Assembly (NCBI GenBank): GCA_949957035.1
Contig: CATLIP010000117.1
Span: 1-7,541, forward strand
Direction: 5' to 3'
Source of the DNA: an uncultured Lachnospiraceae bacterium
GTDB lineage: Bacteria > Bacillota_A > Clostridia > Lachnospirales > Lachnospiraceae
DNA: 7,541 nt
Position numbers and translations under genes: made by a program. Numbering within the stretch: the stretch's first letter is position 1; each line of letters begins with the position of its first letter. The notes under the pieces were generated by a model. The model ran no database searches. It was not told the DNA's origin and saw only the letters and a program-made list of their open reading frames with translations. Shown here piece after piece: positions 1 through 6,107 of this stretch.

Positions 1-98
1 TAGTAAGACCCCTTGAAGACGACAAGGTAGATAGGGCGGAGGTGGAAGTGCAGTAATGTATGGAGCTGACCGCAACTAATCGGTCGAGGGCATGACCA
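1..98 (+). rRNA. 23S ribosomal RNA, 3' end (partial)
   Basis: The first ~98 bases match the conserved 3' terminus of bacterial 23S rRNA as I know it, including the CTAATCGGTCGAGG block at 75-88 and the closing GCATGACC that pairs with the 5' end of the molecule. The gene starts outside the window, so only the last part of domain VI is present. The exact mature end (97-98) is inferred from the terminal stem. The next ~85 bases are purine-rich spacer. No 5S rRNA gene follows before the tRNA, which is unusual for the common 16S-23S-5S order. Confidence 0.93.
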
Positions 99-186
99 AA
101 GGTGGATAGGAAAAGGAAGATGGAAGAAAGGATATATCTTAGAGAAAGTTTCTTGTGTGCAGTTTTGAAGGTACATGAAAAAACAC

Positions 187-215
187 TTGCTATATGAGGT
201 ACGAAGGAGTATAAT
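187..215 (+). promoter_or_regulatory. Sigma-A-type promoter for the tRNA-Asn locus
   Basis: TTGCTA at 187-192 and a perfect TATAAT at 210-215 are separated by exactly 17 nt, the optimal spacing for the housekeeping sigma factor. Transcription would begin near 222, about 33 nt before the truncated tRNA copy at 255 and about 104 nt before the intact tRNA. The locus therefore need not depend on read-through from the rRNA operon. The short distance to the broken copy suggests that this copy occupies the original tRNA position. Seen in sequence; activity is inferred. Confidence 0.7.
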
Positions 216-247
216 ATAGTTGGTGTTTCTTTAAATTAAGAGAATAG

Positions 248-350
248 AGAATAATCCTCGATAGCTCAATGGTAGAGCAACGACACGGTCGCACACCGAA
301 GAAAACGTGCAGGAAAACAGAATAATCCTCGATAGCTCAATGGTAGAGCA
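248..350 (+). repeat. 32-bp direct repeat pair (248-279 and 319-350)
   Basis: A 32-bp exact direct repeat occurs with a period of 71 bp, close to the 72-nt length of the tRNA. Each copy includes 7 bases of upstream flank (AGAATAA) plus the first 25 bases of tRNA-Asn. A second, 8-bp repeat (AGGAAAAC at 311-318 and 400-407) marks the downstream border of the same unit. Together these support a tandem duplication of the tRNA with its flanks, followed by decay of the first copy. Confidence 0.8.
255..279 (+). pseudogene. Truncated tRNA-Asn copy (5' part only)
   Basis: These 25 bases are identical to nucleotides 1-25 of the intact tRNA-Asn at 326: the 5' acceptor strand, the whole D arm, and the base before the anticodon stem. 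Identity runs from 248 to 279 and stops abruptly at 280. The following 31 nt (280-310) cannot form the anticodon arm, T arm or 3' acceptor strand. An AGGAAAAC block at 311-318 matches the bases just after the intact tRNA (400-407). The copy thus looks like a tandem-duplicated tRNA whose 3' portion was replaced and shortened. It cannot fold into a tRNA. Confidence 0.75.
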
Positions 351-397
351 CGCGGCTGTTAACCGCGGGGTTGTTGGTTCGAGCCCAACTCGGGGAG
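326..397 (+). tRNA. tRNA-Asn (anticodon GTT)
   Basis: A complete 72-nt cloverleaf is visible. The acceptor stem pairs TCCTCGA (326-332) with TCGGGGA (390-396), with discriminator G397. The D arm is GCTC...GAGC. The anticodon stem CGCGG/CCGCG flanks loop CTGTTAA with GTT at 358-360. The T stem GTTGG/CCAAC encloses the loop TTCGAGC. The 3' CCA is not encoded. The gene sits between the 23S 3' end and a strong terminator, and is probably transcribed both from the rRNA operon and from the local promoter at 187-215. Confidence 0.96.
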
Positions 398-402
398 TTA
401 GG

Positions 403-436
403 AAAACCTGTAAATATTAGTATTTACAGGTTTTTT
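403..436 (+). terminator. Rho-independent terminator of the rRNA/tRNA unit
   Basis: A perfect 14-bp inverted repeat (403-416 with 421-434, core AACCTGTAAATA) has a 4-nt TTAG loop and ends in a run of six T (431-436). It starts six bases after the tRNA. The A-rich left arm and T-rich right arm mean that it could also act on the - strand. Confidence 0.9.
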
Positions 437-671
437 CATTGTAAAAAGTGAGAAATAAAGATTTAGTATCAAGGCCATTAGCGATGGGGAGAGGAGCAAT
501 TAGTGATACCATGCATGGCAGGAGGGGAATGCTGGATAAGAGGGCCAGACGGTTATTAACATAGGGAAGAGGTAAGAAAGAATAGGTTGTTTAATTTTTT
601 TTGTGAAAAATAGTCAAAAATGTGTAAATATTTTTGTGCATATATCCTAAAATTATAAAACATCACCAAAT

Positions 672-685
672 ACGACAGATGTCGT
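672..685. promoter_or_regulatory. Perfect inverted repeat, candidate operator
   Basis: ACGACA and TGTCGT form perfect 6-bp half-sites with a 2-bp spacer, inside very AT-rich DNA. The site abuts or overlaps the proposed -35 region of the operon promoter, so a bound dimer would plausibly affect polymerase. It is not the classical Crp site (TGTGA-N6-TCACA), so linking it to the operon's own Crp/Fnr-type regulator is only a guess. It could also be an unrelated operator or chance. Confidence 0.4.
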
Positions 686-713
686 TTTGAAAATAATAAA
701 AATTATGTATAAT
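685..713 (+). promoter_or_regulatory. Probable promoter of the nucleoside catabolism operon
   Basis: A perfect TATAAT lies at 708-713. Upstream there is TTTTGA at 685-690 with a 17-nt spacer, or the better hexamer TTGAAA at 687-692 with a short 15-nt spacer. Either choice is imperfect, as expected for a promoter that needs or responds to a regulator. Transcription would start near 720, leaving a leader of about 84 nt before the first gene. The A/T-rich tract further upstream resembles an UP element. Confidence 0.5.
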
Positions 714-803
714 TTATTTATAACATGGTTCCAATCTATTATATATTATGCAGCATGGTTTTAAACCGAATCATAACAATGAAAAAGAAAGGGATGTGAA
801 GAG

Positions 804-1616
804 ATGTATAACAAATTAATGACATGCGTAGCCAGTGTAAGAGAAAAAATTGATTTTAAACCGGAGGTTGCCTTGATTTTAGGTTCTGGACTGGGTGATT
901 ATGCAGATGAGATCAAAATTGCAGATACCATCGAATATACGGAGATTGAAGGCTTTCCTGTATCCACAGTAAAGGGACATAAGGGACGGTTCGTATTCGG
1001 ATATGTGGAGGAAACGCCTATTGTAATCATGCAGGGACGTGTACATTATTATGAAGGATATCCTATGTCTGACGTGGTGCTTCCGACTCGTCTGATGGGA
1101 ATGCTCGGTGCAAAAAAGATTCTTCTGACTAATGCGGCGGGTGGTGTGAATGACACTTATCAGCCGGGAGACTTCATGCTTATCACAGACCATATTACGA
1201 CTGGCGTCCCAAGCCCTCTGATCGGGCCGAACCTGGAGGAATTAGGAACCAGATTCCCGGACATGAGCGAAGTATACAGTCTGCGCCTACAGAGTGTGAT
1301 TCGAAAATGTGCAGCGCAGTGTAAGATTGATATCAAGGAAGGCATCTATGTACAGTTTACCGGTCCGAATTACGAGACTCCGGCGGAAATAAGGCTTGCA
1401 AGAAGCTGGGGCGGAGACGCCGTCGGTATGAGTACGGCATGTGAGGCCATGGCAGCGCATCATATGGGAATGGAGGTATGCGGAATCTCCTGTATCACCA
1501 ACATGGCGGCAGGTCTGTCAAAGCAGGAGCTGAATCACAAAGAGGTGCAGGAGACAGCCGACCGTGTGGCGAAGACCTTTAAAGAGCTGGTTACGATGAT
1601 TGTTACAAGTATGTAG
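804..1616 (+). CDS. punA: Purine-nucleoside phosphorylase (trimeric PNP class)
   Basis: This cytoplasmic enzyme phosphorolyses inosine, guanosine and their deoxy forms to the free base plus (deoxy)ribose-1-phosphate. The 270 residues fit the trimeric PNP family (about 270-290). Hallmarks, by alignment from memory to human PNP, are the phosphate loop LGSGLG (26-31, Ser28), GHKGR with His59, GRVHYYEGY with Arg79, His81, Tyr83 and Glu84, TGPNYETPAE, Met209/Ser210, the purine-contacting Asn233 in the ITN motif, and His245. All key active-site positions appear present. The ATG at 804 follows GAAAGGG about 10 nt upstream; Met6 is a less likely alternative. It is first in the operon, 40 nt before the regulator gene. 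Bacterial names vary (punA, pupG, pnp), so the symbol is less certain than the function. Confidence 0.95.
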   Translation: MYNKLMTCVASVREKIDFKPEVALILGSGLGDYADEIKIADTIEYTEIEGFPVSTVKGHKGRFVFGYVEETPIVIMQGRVHYYEGYPMSDVVLPTRLMGMLGAKKILLTNAAGGVNDTYQPGDFMLITDHITTGVPSPLIGPNLEELGTRFPDMSEVYSLRLQSVIRKCAAQCKIDIKEGIYVQFTGPNYETPAEIRLARSWGGDAVGMSTACEAMAAHHMGMEVCGISCITNMAAGLSKQELNHKEVQETADRVAKTFKELVTMIVTSM

Positions 1617-1656
1617 GGTACGGTAAATGGCCGCATGATTTCCCGGGAGAGATAAG

Positions 1657-2367
1657 ATGCAATCAAAACAACAGATATTAGAACTTATTGAGAAGACAGA
1701 ACCCGACCGAAGCAGGTATCTGAAGGAATTATTTGATTACATGCCGGACGGGATCGTGGAAGAACTGATATACGAAGAGGTGAAAAGCGGCCGGTATATT
1801 CTTCGGGCAGGAATGCCAAGCGACATGGTATACATCATCCTGTCAGGAAAGATTATGGGCGTAGATCATCAGAGAATGGGCCGTGTATATTATTTTATGG
1901 ATTTCACGAAAATGTATATCATCGGAGATTTTGAAATATTCGCAGATATTTCTGAATACTGCGTGTCCATCTGTGCGGCGAAGGACTGTAAGCTTCTTAA
2001 GATTCCGGCAGGCGCTTATATGAACTGGATCCGGCATGATGAGAATGCCCTGTTCCTCAGGATGAAAAATATCATGGCGACGCTTACCTCTGAGAGAATC
2101 GTTGACCGTGAATACATATTCATGAACTGCAAAGAAAGACTGGTGGATTATCTGGTCAAATCCTATGAAAACGGACAGACGGACAATCAGGGACGGCATC
2201 GGGTCATGAAGACGCAGGCAGAGCTTGCGGACCGGATCGGATATAATGTAAGGAGTATCCAGCGAGCCATTGCGTCATTGGAAAAGGAAGAACGGATCTC
2301 GAATGCCAATGGAAAGATTACACTTACCAAAGAACAGTTTCTGCGGTTAAAACAGTATAAGGATTAA
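1657..2367 (+). CDS. Crp/Fnr-family transcriptional regulator
   Basis: The 236 residues show a cyclic-nucleotide-binding-like beta-roll (about 20-115), a dimerisation helix (about 125-150) and a C-terminal winged helix-turn-helix (about 183-225). [20 protein letters not shown] (187-206) is typical of Crp/Fnr recognition helices. In the phosphate-binding cassette the usual Glu...Arg-Ser/Thr of cAMP binders is missing: the aligned stretch reads [18 protein letters not shown] (90-107). cAMP is therefore unlikely to be the effector. Cys102, Cys106 and Cys111 (CX3CX4C) plus Cys158 could bind metal or sense redox, although the spacing is not that of Fnr. The gene lies between two nucleoside-catabolic genes, 16 nt before deoB, so it is likely co-transcribed and may control the operon. 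That role is inferred from position. The ATG follows GGGAGA by several bases. Confidence 0.88.
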   Translation: MQSKQQILELIEKTEPDRSRYLKELFDYMPDGIVEELIYEEVKSGRYILRAGMPSDMVYIILSGKIMGVDHQRMGRVYYFMDFTKMYIIGDFEIFADISEYCVSICAAKDCKLLKIPAGAYMNWIRHDENALFLRMKNIMATLTSERIVDREYIFMNCKERLVDYLVKSYENGQTDNQGRHRVMKTQAELADRIGYNVRSIQRAIASLEKEERISNANGKITLTKEQFLRLKQYKD

Positions 2368-2383
2368 GAAAGAGGGTATAAGA

Positions 2384-3574
2384 ATGAGGAGATACAGACG
2401 TATATTTACCATTGTGGTGGATTCCCTTGGTGTCGGGGCGCTGCCCGACGCAGCAGATTACGGGGATGCGGGAACCGATACGCTCGGCCATATCTCGCAG
2501 CAGATGGATGAGTTCCATATTCCGAATCTTAAGAAGCTTGGAATGGCAAACCTGCATCCGTTAAAGCAGGTGGAGCCGTCGGAACGGCCATTGGGATACT
2601 ATACATATCTGAGCGAAGCCAGCACCGGGAAAGATACGATGACCGGCCACTGGGAGATGATGGGGCTGTACATCACGAAGCCTTTCAAGACATTTACGGA
2701 GAATGGATTCCCCCAGGAGCTTCTGGATGAACTGTCGGAGAGAACGGGACGTGTGATTATCGGAAATAAGAGCGCCAGCGGGACAGAGATCTTAGAAGAG
2801 CTTGCAGAGGAGGAAATCTCCACAGGCCATATGATCGTATATACATCCGCAGACTCTGTCCTTCAGATCTGCGGAAATGAGGAGACATTTGGACTAGACG
2901 AATTATATCGCTGCTGTGAGATTGCCCGTGAGATTACCATGAAGGACGAGTGGAAGGTAGGGCGTGTGATCGCAAGACCGTATGTGGGCAGGAAGAAGGG
3001 CGAGTTCAAGAGGACCAGCAACCGTCATGATTATGCGCTGAAGCCCTACGGTCGGACTGCGCTTAACGTGTTAAAAGATGCCGGACTGGATGTGATTTCC
3101 GTGGGAAAGATCTTCGATATCTTTGATGGAGAAGGCCTTACGCAGTCCAACAAATCCAAGAGTTCTGTACACGGAATGGAGCAGACGATCGAGATAGCAA
3201 AAAGGGATTTTGAAGGTCTTTGTTATGTAAATCTGGTGGATTTCGACGCATTATGGGGACACCGCCGGAATGTGAAGGGCTATGCGCAGGAACTGGAAAA
3301 GTTCGATGTGAAGCTGGGAGAATTACTTGAGCTTCTTAAGGAAGATGATTTATTGATTATTACGGCAGATCATGGCAACGACCCCACACATACAGGCACA
3401 GACCATACGAGAGAAAAGGTTCCGTTCCTTGCGTATTCTCCGTCGATGGAAGGATTCGGGAGGCTGGAAGATGCACAGACCTTTGGGGTGATCGGGGCAA
3501 CGATCACTGACAATTTTGGACTGGATATGCCGGAGGGAACCATAGGAAGTACCATTCTTGCTCAATTAAAGTAA
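2384..3574 (+). CDS. deoB: Phosphopentomutase
   Basis: This enzyme interconverts ribose-1-phosphate or deoxyribose-1-phosphate and the 5-phosphate, linking nucleoside phosphorolysis to central metabolism. The 396 residues match the family length. It belongs to the alkaline-phosphatase-like fold with two Mn2+ ions. Visible metal ligands, by comparison with the Bacillus enzyme, are Asp13 in VVDSLGVG, Asp288 and His293 in [10 protein letters not shown], Asp329/His330 in ADHGND and His341 in GTDHT. The phosphorylated threonine is Thr85 in [12 protein letters not shown]. The set looks complete, so the protein should be active. The ATG at 2384 follows AAGAGGG. It is 16 nt downstream of the regulator gene and 24 nt upstream of the nupC pseudogene, consistent with one transcript. 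Confidence 0.97.
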   Translation: MRRYRRIFTIVVDSLGVGALPDAADYGDAGTDTLGHISQQMDEFHIPNLKKLGMANLHPLKQVEPSERPLGYYTYLSEASTGKDTMTGHWEMMGLYITKPFKTFTENGFPQELLDELSERTGRVIIGNKSASGTEILEELAEEEISTGHMIVYTSADSVLQICGNEETFGLDELYRCCEIAREITMKDEWKVGRVIARPYVGRKKGEFKRTSNRHDYALKPYGRTALNVLKDAGLDVISVGKIFDIFDGEGLTQSNKSKSSVHGMEQTIEIAKRDFEGLCYVNLVDFDALWGHRRNVKGYAQELEKFDVKLGELLELLKEDDLLIITADHGNDPTHTGTDHTREKVPFLAYSPSMEGFGRLEDAQTFGVIGATITDNFGLDMPEGTIGSTILAQLK

Positions 3575-3598
3575 ATCTAAGGAGAAGGAGTTAGAACA

Positions 3599-4592
3599 AT
3601 GAAGATTGTGTTGAACCTGATCGGTATTGCCGTCGTGCTGGCAATCTGCCGGCTGATTTCCTGGGATCGGAAAAGCGTTCCGTGGAAGACGGTGGCGAAA
3701 GCGTTCGCAGCAGAGCTTGTGATCGCGCTGATCATCGTAAAGATTCCTCTGGGACAGAAGATCGTGACGCTTCTGTCCAATGGGCTGACAGCGGTCATCA
3801 ATTGTGGAAATGAAGGACTGACCTTTGTGTTCGGGGATCTTTTTGACAGTTCTAAGATGAGCGTATTCATTGTCCAGAGCCTGGGCAATATTATATTCGT
3901 GTCTGCCCTGGTGAGCGTGCTTTGGGGCACACGGACAGTCCGATTCTGGTCAGTAAATATCTCAAGGATCTGACAGAGAGTGAAATCTTCGTGATTCTGG
4001 TCTCGGGAATGGGAAGTATGTCCGCATCGATATTAGGCGGCTATCATGCCTTGGGTATTCCTATGGAATACTTGCTGATTGCAAGCGCTCTGGTTCCGAT
4101 TGGCAGTATTATGGTCTCCAAGATCATCTATCCGTAGACAGAGCAGATCAAGTCAATTACCGATGTTAAGATGGATAATAAAGGGAATAATTCTAATGTA
4201 ATCGATGCTTTGGCAGAGGGTGCGTCCACCGGTATGCACAGATTTTCTCTTATGTATTTGCACCCTTTGGTTTCCTGATGGGACTGGACGGAAGCCAGAT
4301 TTTTATGGAAGGCTCTCTGCTGGGAAATAAGCTGATCTTGAATGAATTTATCGCCTTTGGAGAGTTGGCGGAGAAGCTTGGAGAACTGGAGCCGAGAGTC
4401 GGAATGATCTGTGCGATTTCTCTGTGCGGATTTGCTAATCTTTCAAGCATGGGAATGTGCGTCGGCGGTATCGGCGTGCTCTGCCCCGAGAAGAGAGGGA
4501 CCATTTCCCGCCTGGTATTCAAGTCTATGATCGGCGGAGTATTTGTAAGTATCATGAGCGCTTTGCTGGTAAGTATTGTTTCGTTGTTTTAG
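3599..4592 (+). pseudogene. nupC: NupC-type concentrative nucleoside transporter, broken
   Basis: A CNT-family nucleoside:cation symporter is recognisable in three blocks lying in two alternating frames. Block 1 (3599-3925) holds the start, N-terminal helices and NEGLTFVFGDLF. It is then joined out of frame to block 2 (about 3922-4236), which begins LGHTDSPILVSKYL (the GQTE-like motif of the family) and includes SGMGSMSASILGGY. A family member would have roughly 40-50 residues between these blocks. In block 2 a TAG at 4135-4137 follows IIYP; CAG is the likely ancestor because homologous-looking codons continue in frame. Block 3 (about 4239-4592) resumes in another frame at QIFSYVFAPFGFLMG, with about 30 residues missing, then has NEFIAF and FANLSS, both substrate-site motifs. 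The total of about 330 codons compares with about 400 in the family. The ribosome binding site AAGGAGAAGGAG remains. Uptake by this protein is almost certainly lost. Confidence 0.88.
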
Positions 4593-4596
4593 GAGG
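4591..4596 (+). promoter_or_regulatory. Ribosome binding site of deoC
   Basis: A perfect AGGAGG overlaps the stop codon of the nupC remnant (TAG 4590-4592) and sits 10 nt before the ATG at 4607. It fixes the deoC start: the same frame is open for another 150 nt upstream, but that part lies within the transporter sequence. Confidence 0.85.
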
Positions 4597-4606
4597 TAAG
4601 ATTGAT

Positions 4607-5275
4607 ATGGAGAAAAGAGAAGTTCTGAAACTTGTTGACCACACGCTGCTGATCCAGTCTGCCACATGGGAGGAAATTCGGCAGATTCTGGACGATGCAG
4701 TAGAATATGAGGCAGCGTCTGCCTGTATCCCGGCGGCTTATGTAAAGCAGGCGGCAGAATATGTGGAAGGGAAACTGCCAATCTGTACGGTGATCGGATT
4801 CCCCAATGGATACAGTACCACGGCCGTAAAGGTCTTTGAGACGAAGGACGCCATTGCTAATGGGGCAGAGGAGATTGATATGGTGATCAATATCGGTTTC
4901 TTAAAAGATAAGAGATATCAGGAGATTGAAGATGAGATCCGCCAGATTCACGAAGCCTGCGGACAGAAGATACTGAAAGTGATTATCGAGACATGCCTGC
5001 TTACGGAAGAAGAGAAGATTAAGATGTGTGAGATCGTCACGAACGCAGGGGCGGAATATATCAAGACTTCTACTGGATTCTCGACAGGGGGAGCCACCTT
5101 TGCGGATGTGGAGCTGATGAGAAAGTATGTGGGAAAAGACGTGAAGATCAAAGCGGCAGGAGGCATTTCCTCCTTTGCGGATGCAGAAGAATTCCTGCGG
5201 CTTGGCGCAGACAGGCTGGGAACAAGCCGGCTGGTCAGGAGTATGAAAAATTCGGATGTGAAAACAGGGTATTAG
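4607..5275 (+). CDS. deoC: Deoxyribose-phosphate aldolase
   Basis: This class I aldolase cleaves 2-deoxyribose-5-phosphate to glyceraldehyde-3-phosphate and acetaldehyde, the last step of deoxynucleoside breakdown. From the chosen ATG the protein has 222 residues, the usual DeoC length. Key residues are visible: Asp91 in [10 protein letters not shown], the Schiff-base Lys153 in [14 protein letters not shown], and the proton-relay Lys182 in [10 protein letters not shown]. The N-terminal LVDHTLL and the TVIGFPNG strand are also typical. The frame is open upstream to 4457, but those residues come from the transporter sequence in a different frame, and the AGGAGG at 4591 supports 4607. The gene follows the nupC remnant by 14 nt. 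It retains all catalytic residues, so the upstream damage has not been accompanied by visible decay here. Confidence 0.96.
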   Translation: MEKREVLKLVDHTLLIQSATWEEIRQILDDAVEYEAASACIPAAYVKQAAEYVEGKLPICTVIGFPNGYSTTAVKVFETKDAIANGAEEIDMVINIGFLKDKRYQEIEDEIRQIHEACGQKILKVIIETCLLTEEEKIKMCEIVTNAGAEYIKTSTGFSTGGATFADVELMRKYVGKDVKIKAAGGISSFADAEEFLRLGADRLGTSRLVRSMKNSDVKTGY

Positions 5276-5305
5276 TAAGAAGGATACGAAGGAGAAGAGA
5301 TTGCG

Positions 5306-5920
5306 ATGAATGTCTCAATGCTGATTGAAATGGTGGGATACTTAGGCTCCATGCTGGTGGTGGTGTCTATGCTGATGTCATCGGTAATAAAACTAAGAGT
5401 GATCAATACCATAGGAAGCGGTATTTTCTGTGTGTATGCGTTGATCATCCATTCCTATCCTACGGCTCTTATGAACCTTTTCCTGGTTGCCATCAATGTC
5501 TACAACCTGGTAAAACTCAGTAAGAAGGAACAGAGTTATGATCTGGTGGATATGAAGAGCGATGACGGACTGCTGAGTTATATTCTGGACTATTACCGTA
5601 TGGACATTGAGAAATTCTTCCCCGGGTTTTCTAAGGAAAATCAGGAGATGGACCGGGCGTATATGGTGTGCTGCAATGGAGATCCGGCGGGAGTAATGCT
5701 GGGAAAAGAGCGGGAAGAAGGCGTTTTGGACGTGACTCTTGACTACTCGGTGCCTGCGTACCGCGACTGTTCCGTAGGAGCTTATTTATATTCAAAACTT
5801 CCGGCAAAGGGGATTCGTACGCTGGTGTATTCTGAGAAAGAGTCTAAGGCTCATGGGACTTATCTGGAGAAGATGGGATTCGTCAGAGAAAATGGCGCAT
5901 ATGTGAAAAAATTAGGTTAG
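5306..5920 (+). CDS. YgjV-like membrane domain fused to GNAT-like domain
   Basis: The function is not known. Residues 7-71 contain three hydrophobic helices (about 7-27, 33-50, 52-71). They show the pattern KLRVINTIGSGIFCVYALI (29-47) followed by P-x4-N-x6-IN (52-65), which I associate with the YgjV/Imp-YgjV family and more loosely with the three-helix SemiSWEET-type fold. Residues ~75-204 are soluble and end like a GNAT acetyltransferase: VLDVTLDYSVPAYRDCSVGAYLY (140-162) corresponds to the beta4/acetyl-CoA loop, and HGTYLEKMGFVREN (183-196) is a typical last GNAT motif. The loop consensus Q/R-x-x-G-x-G/A reads R-D-C-S-V-G, with the first Gly replaced by Ser, so catalysis is uncertain. AAGGAG lies 11 nt before the ATG. 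It is last in the operon, 30 nt after deoC, and the insertion sequence begins about 10 nt after its stop. Confidence 0.7.
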   Translation: MNVSMLIEMVGYLGSMLVVVSMLMSSVIKLRVINTIGSGIFCVYALIIHSYPTALMNLFLVAINVYNLVKLSKKEQSYDLVDMKSDDGLLSYILDYYRMDIEKFFPGFSKENQEMDRAYMVCCNGDPAGVMLGKEREEGVLDVTLDYSVPAYRDCSVGAYLYSKLPAKGIRTLVYSEKESKAHGTYLEKMGFVRENGAYVKKLG

Positions 5921-5929
5921 CAAGAGTAG

Positions 5930-5965
5930 AGGGGGCTGTCGGTTAATGCCGATTTTTAGCCCCTT
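5930..5965 (+). terminator. Hairpin after the operon, possible terminator or IS end
   Basis: AGGGGGCT (5930-5937) pairs with AGCCCCTT (5958-5965), one pair being G-T, and TCGG (5939-5942) pairs with CCGA (5949-5952) inside it. The structure lies 10 nt after the last operon stop codon. No T-run follows, so it is not a canonical intrinsic terminator. GGGGGCTGTC resembles, from memory, the terminal inverted repeats of IS1182-type elements, so this may instead be the left end of the insertion sequence. Confidence 0.5.
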
Positions 5966-5970
5966 ACAAC

Positions 5971-6038
5971 AAAATAAGCATATCCATTAGAGTTCCGCGC
6001 TTTCCAGCACATGCTCTTCTATGGGATATGCTTATTTT
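5971..6038. terminator. 15-bp perfect inverted repeat, probable terminator
   Basis: AAAATAAGCATATCC (5971-5985) is the exact reverse complement of 6024-6038, with a 38-nt loop. On the + strand the right arm runs into six T (6035-6040), so it could stop transcription leaving the deo operon. On the - strand it lies downstream of the transposase gene and also ends in T residues. The large loop makes it less typical. Confidence 0.5.
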
Positions 6039-6107
6039 TTCTGTATAGCTCTTATTTTTGGGCGCAAAAAACCCTTGGTGTCAATTTTAATGGCCAGCTC
6101 TTTTTTT

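Larger units (their letters stand above)
437..803. other. Non-coding spacer between tRNA-Asn terminator and nucleoside operon
   Basis: No convincing gene is seen. 437-580 is purine-rich on the + strand with only a 26-codon open frame (484-564) lacking a ribosome binding site. A weak inverted pair GTATCA/TGATAC brackets roughly 467-509. 590-780 is strongly AT-rich and contains the probable promoter and a palindrome, described separately. Two CATGGTT repeats (724 and 753) and the small palindrome GGTTTTAAACC (757-767) lie in the presumed untranslated leader. Confidence 0.6.

Noticed and set aside
484..564. 26-codon open frame in the spacer upstream of the operon
   Set aside because: It has no ribosome binding site and no recognisable product, and lies in purine-rich DNA where short open frames are expected.
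601..618. TGTGA...GTCAA as a Crp/Fnr site
   Set aside because: The spacing is 7 rather than 6 and the second half-site matches poorly; AT-rich DNA easily gives such matches.
779..799. Six-codon frame (MKKKGM) just before the purine-nucleoside phosphorylase start, as a leader peptide
   Set aside because: It overlaps the ribosome binding site region, lacks its own Shine-Dalgarno sequence, and no attenuator hairpins are seen.
3922..4137. A separate small membrane protein of 71 residues
   Set aside because: It is the middle block of the nupC remnant. Its apparent TTG start lies at a deletion junction without a ribosome binding site.
4457..4606. 50-codon upstream extension of deoC, giving a 272-residue protein
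   Set aside because: This stretch is the transporter remnant read in another frame. DeoC proteins are about 220 residues, and a perfect AGGAGG lies 10 nt before the ATG at 4607.
879..5166. Minus-strand open frames of 61-118 codons opposite the operon genes
   Set aside because: All are shadows of well-supported + strand genes, with no ribosome binding sites or recognisable domains.
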